NCBI GenBank assembly: GCA_037447655.1
Contig: JBBHKE010000943.1
Location: 1 to 64,000, forward strand
Length of the DNA stretch: 64,000 bases
Source of the DNA: Zygnema cylindricum
Lineage: Eukaryota; Streptophyta; Zygnematophyceae; Zygnematales; Zygnemataceae
Direction: 5' to 3'
Position numbers and translations under genes: made by a program. A model generated the notes under the pieces. It searched no databases. It was not told where the DNA came from and was given only the letters and a program-made list of their open reading frames with translations. Of the stretch, positions 61,301-64,000 are shown in pieces. The first letter of the stretch is position 1, and each line of letters starts with the position of its first letter.

Positions 61301-64000
61301 TACATTTTGGGGTCTTAAAATCAGAGCTACCTCTTATGATTGTCATCTTTCTGCCAGGTCGTTGCCGCTTTGGGTAAAGCCCATTTTGAAGCACTTCTTC
61401 CTGAGATTATTTCTAACTGCTCACACCAGCGAGCCTCAGTGCGCGACGGATATCTGACATTGTTTAAGGTGCTCATTCCTGTTATCTTCTTGTCAGTGCA
61501 TATGATCTTGCATTTTATTTTCCTCTAAAGCAGCTTCTTTTATGCAGTACTAGCAGGCTGTTTTGCTTTAAATCTGCCTGCTTGGAATTATTGTTAAATT
61601 TTGCGCAAAGTTTCTCTGCGATATTGTCGAAAGCACGTCAATTTCGTACGTTATCAACAACATGTTTCACTTTTGTGGAAGTTTGTCAAATTCTGATGCT
61701 TGTGTACAAGTTTATGGGCTACAGCATCGGCATGTTGCTTATTTCTGTTAAGATTTTAGGATTGAGCCACGCTATCGTCCATGTTGGAGTGTGTGTCTAC
61801 TTGTGACAGAAAAGACCGATCTGTACTGGCAATGGTCTTGCTCGTTCATTGGTGCAAGGTGTCTGTTTTACTGAGTTGTTGGTCCTCTTTTGAATGTGTT
61901 GCTTGGCCAAATGCAGTATCTCCCAACCTCTCTTGGAAGTCAATTCCAAAAATACCTTACTAGAGTTCTACCTGCTATCATTGATGGTAAGTGCTGCATA
62001 CTCTTGGTAGGCTATGGAAAAAGCTGTTTGAGTTCTGAAGGTGTCTGGGGAGCTCAACGTACAGATGGCCTGAACGTATTTCTGGTTTCTTTTTCTTTGC
62101 ACACCTTCTTGGAGCTAGAATCTCTGGATGAAAGGTATTTAGAGCTGAGATTTATTAGTGAGTCTAGCACCAGAAAGTGCGAGCCTATCCAAGATGTTTA
62201 AATATTGTTACATGGTGAGGCGATCGACACTGACACAGTATGTGGTTCAACTGGATGTATCTCCAGGTTTGGCGGATGAAAATGAGTCTGTCCGTGATGC
62301 AGCGCTGGCAGCAGGTCACATTTTTGTGGAGCATTATGCTTCAACGTGAGTTCATGTCAAGCTTGGAAATACTGCCATGTTGAGAAGCTCTTGTTGCACA
62401 ATATTGTATATTATTGGTTCTTAAGCAACTAATTATCTGCTGCTCATGTGTTCTGATTCTTTAACCTGAAGCTTCTATTGCTCAAAAGTTATAGTCCATC
62501 AAAAACTAATGTCCTGGTTGATGGTTGCAACAGGTCTCTGCCTCTGCTGTTGCCGGCTGTTGAGGAAGGAATTTTCAATGACAACTGGCGTATTCGTCAA
62601 AGCTCTGTGGAACTTTTGGGTGACCTACTTTTTAAGGTGAGGTTTACGTCATTGTTTGGGTAAAGATTGTCATCTCTGAAAATTGTTTGTGCATAGCAGT
62701 ATGCAAGAACTGTCAATATTTATTTCTTGTACTGCACTTTTGTATGGACAAACCTAATACCTGCTCAACTGTTCATGCAAGGACGCAATGAGGGTTAAGC
62801 TAACATTGATTGTGTGTAAAGCTACGTGATATCCTGCTTGAGCATTGTGTAGTATGTTACTTTCTTCAGGGATGGCTGCTGTCTCTTTTTTACCTCTAGA
62901 GAGCTAGATGTTGTATGGTGTATCCTATGCTGGAACTTCTGTTAACCTAACCATATGTTTTTGTTGGAGTAGGTGGCTGGAACTACCGGAAAGGTGGTTA
63001 TCGATGGAGGTAGTGATGATGAGGGTGCTAGTACAGAGGCGCATGGCCGTGCAATTGTGGAGGTTTTGGGAGCTGAAAAGCGAAACGAAGTCCTTGCAGC
63101 TGTCTATATGGTCAGGTCGGATGTAACTCTGAGTGTTCGCCAGGTAGGCTTCACAAACTGAACCTGAAGTCTCGAGTTATGTGTTTTATTGCTTCTTTGC
63201 CTGTTCAGCCAATTGCATCTTTATTTGTTGTCTTGTAAAATGTGGAAAAATTATGGAAATATTGTTTCGTCAGTTGCAATTGTTTTGTTAATCTGTTGGG
63301 AGAGGGATCAGAAATACAATCATACTTCTTAGCTTTTTATTTGTGTGAAAGCATCAGCAATTGTGCATTCTGCCCCTTCTTTCATTTGTTTTTGGTTCAT
63401 GTTCTTGAGAGTTTCCCACATGGTTGCCTTTTGTTTGTATATCTTCTGAGCATCAGTATTTTTCCTTTCCAGTTGTTTTTTTTTTGTGTTGCGAGATATT
63501 GACAAGCAGTGAAAAAGTATTGTTTTTTCATATTGACGAGAGGTTCAATGCAACTTTTTTGCAGGCGGCCCTCCACGTATGGAAAACCGTGGTAGCCAAT
63601 ACACCAAAAACACTGAAGGAAATAATGCTGGTGTTAATGAAAACCCTGATTGCATCCTTGGCCTCAACATCATCTGAGCGCAGACAAGTAGCAGGAAGGT
63701 CTCTCGGAGAGCTTGTAAGAAAGCTTGGGGATCGTGTGCTACCATCCATCATACCCATTCTTGCTCGAGGCCTGGAAGATGATAGTTTGTCTACCCGGCA
63801 GGTACATGAAAGACCAGTATTGACTTAAGTCTCGTTATCTTCTTTTTTCTGTTAGGGCATATTGGTACGCAACCTTGATTTCTTTTAAATTCCATTACTT
63901 CTAGAAATAGAGCATTAATTCAAGCATTGGGCCTCCTTTCTGTTGACTGCACCTTGCAGGGTGTGTGCATTGGTTTGAGTGAAGTAATGGCCAGTGCTGG
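37361..64000 (+). CDS. GCN1: GCN1, activator of the eIF2alpha kinase GCN2 (partial, 3' end outside window)
   Basis: A cytosolic HEAT-repeat scaffold that binds stalled or colliding ribosomes and activates GCN2; the Arabidopsis orthologue is also called ILITYHIA. Exons: 37361-37472, 37949-38331, 39666-39803, 40639-40822, 41036-41233, 41834-41980, 42968-43152, 43596-43722, 44061-44134, 44254-44336, 44508-44547, 45026-45192, 45832-46018, 46196-46273, 46722-46841, 47168-47227, 47439-47561, 47949-48057, 50197-50372, 50863-51171, 51348-51464, 51729-51842, 52304-52453, 52672-52839, 53193-53366, 54804-54926, 55105-55185, 55520-55636, 55866-56038, 56386-56463, 56981-57128, 57529-57651, 58910-58966, 59083-59193, 59370-59561, 60385-60558, 61358-61468, 61917-61986, 62267-62345, 62534-62636, 62973-63143, 63565-63801, 63960-end. 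Phases all match; about 1,970 codons, no stop. Strong family blocks: [35 protein letters not shown]-like [90 protein letters not shown] and [18 protein letters not shown]. The RWD-binding part that contacts GCN2 is expected beyond the window. The first ATG after an in-frame stop was chosen as start. Confidence 0.95.
37473..37948 (+). other. GC-AG intron 1 of GCN1
   Basis: The donor reads CCAG|GCAAGTG and the acceptor CGTGCAG|AATC. Only this GC donor keeps the phase (1 to 1) and joins ...AIDLP to ESNFAQQ. The nearby GTG would shift the frame. Confidence 0.75.
41231..41325 (+). repeat. 47-bp tandem duplication spanning a GCN1 5' splice site
   Basis: The segment starting CAGGTATGTTTAATGG occurs at 41231-41277 and again from 41278, with a single G/A difference and one extra base near the end. 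It duplicates the donor CAG|GTATGT after exon 5. Use of the second donor (exon ending 41280) would add 47 nt and an in-frame TAA at 41269-41271. Confidence 0.93.
44508..44547 (+). other. 40-nt micro-exon of GCN1 (exon 11)
   Basis: It encodes [13 protein letters not shown] between ...LLQHSA(R) and [11 protein letters not shown]. Phase 2 in and phase 0 out fit both neighbours, and the length corresponds to the segment between these blocks in other GCN1 proteins. A nearer upstream AG (44479) gives a Cys-rich reading with no family resemblance. Confidence 0.7.
45270..45440 (+). repeat. CAATG-rich cluster in GCN1 intron 12
   Basis: Nine CAATG pentamers (mostly CCAATGC or CAATGT) plus several GATGC/GCAGC motifs lie in about 170 bp, irregularly spaced, ending near AATGCATTGATGC. 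It looks like a degenerate short-unit repeat. Confidence 0.55.
48058..50196 (+). other. GCN1 intron 18 (2.1 kb)
   Basis: This is the longest intron of the mapped gene. It holds a GC-richer stretch at about 48200-48480 with GCTGCTGCGCTGCGC and no coding exon that would keep phase. No transposon ends were recognised. It separates the charged, Lys/Glu-rich linker halves (exons 18 and 19). Confidence 0.7.
55186..55519 (+). other. GC-AG intron 27 of GCN1
   Basis: The donor TCAG|GCGAGTA and acceptor GAGGCAG|GATG are required to join AQHFSQ to DDAKVGS in phase 0, as in other GCN1 proteins. The GT two bases further (CGA|GTATAA) would give phase 1 and break the frame. Confidence 0.75.
57652..58909 (+). 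other. GCN1 intron 32 (1.26 kb)
   Basis: The block 58150-58640 differs in composition from the flanks (A-rich, with runs such as AAAAAAGTACAACC and CACGTAACGTGAC) and may be an inserted repeat. No inverted termini were found. The block starts and ends without clear duplications. Confidence 0.5.

Noticed and set aside
1-64000. CRISPR arrays, prokaryotic operons, riboswitches or a phage-type system
   Set aside because: The direct repeats present lack regular unique spacers, and the gene structure is clearly eukaryotic with introns.

Overview
The window is nuclear DNA of a streptophyte, either a land plant or a charophyte-grade alga. Evidence for this: many GT-AG introns with long bodies, a plant-type cyclic nucleotide-gated channel, a NAC-type DNA-binding domain, Ty1/copia and Ty3/gypsy LTR retrotransposons, and a plant-type hAT transposase with BED finger and DUF659. 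The sequence does not let me name the species. No prokaryotic or organellar signature was seen.

Left third (1-20.5 kb): a nested transposon block. A minus-oriented copia-type LTR fills roughly 200-969. An old, gutted gypsy element (copy B, minus strand, 3630-10160) carries a plus-strand copia-type element with only a decayed gag (5285-8503). A 118-bp dispersed repeat follows, then a younger, nearly complete gypsy/chromovirus element (copy A, plus strand, 10279-18075) with two LTRs, primer-binding site, gag, zinc knuckles, protease, reverse transcriptase, RNase H, integrase and a chromodomain-like tail. Copy A is interrupted by one in-frame stop and several frame changes. The 5' LTRs of B and A face each other and form a large inverted repeat. 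A broken hAT transposase (19284-20503, minus) and several tandem repeats follow.

Middle (20.5-33.8 kb): mostly non-coding AT-rich DNA around a broken cyclic nucleotide-gated channel (24319-31622, plus). It is recognisable from S1 to the C-terminal IQ-like helix, but has two in-frame stops, a 1-nt frame change in the pore exon and one splice junction with mismatched phase. Its introns hold MITE-like elements, a TTTTGC microsatellite and a 240-bp polypyrimidine tract.

Right half (33.8-64 kb): two apparently intact genes transcribed divergently from a 1.07-kb shared upstream region. On the minus strand (33797-36288) a five-exon gene encodes 318 residues: two tandem zinc-binding repeats of identical spacing (C-x4-C-x15-C-x3-H) joined to a divergent NAC domain. 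I consider this the most interesting item. On the plus strand (37361 to the window end) lies GCN1, the ribosome-associated activator of the eIF2alpha kinase GCN2. I mapped 43 exons with matching phases, about 1,970 residues, and the gene runs off the window. Two of its introns are GC-AG, and one 5' splice site is tandemly duplicated. A 218-bp MITE with about 49-bp terminal inverted repeats and GTAC flanks sits in the shared upstream region.
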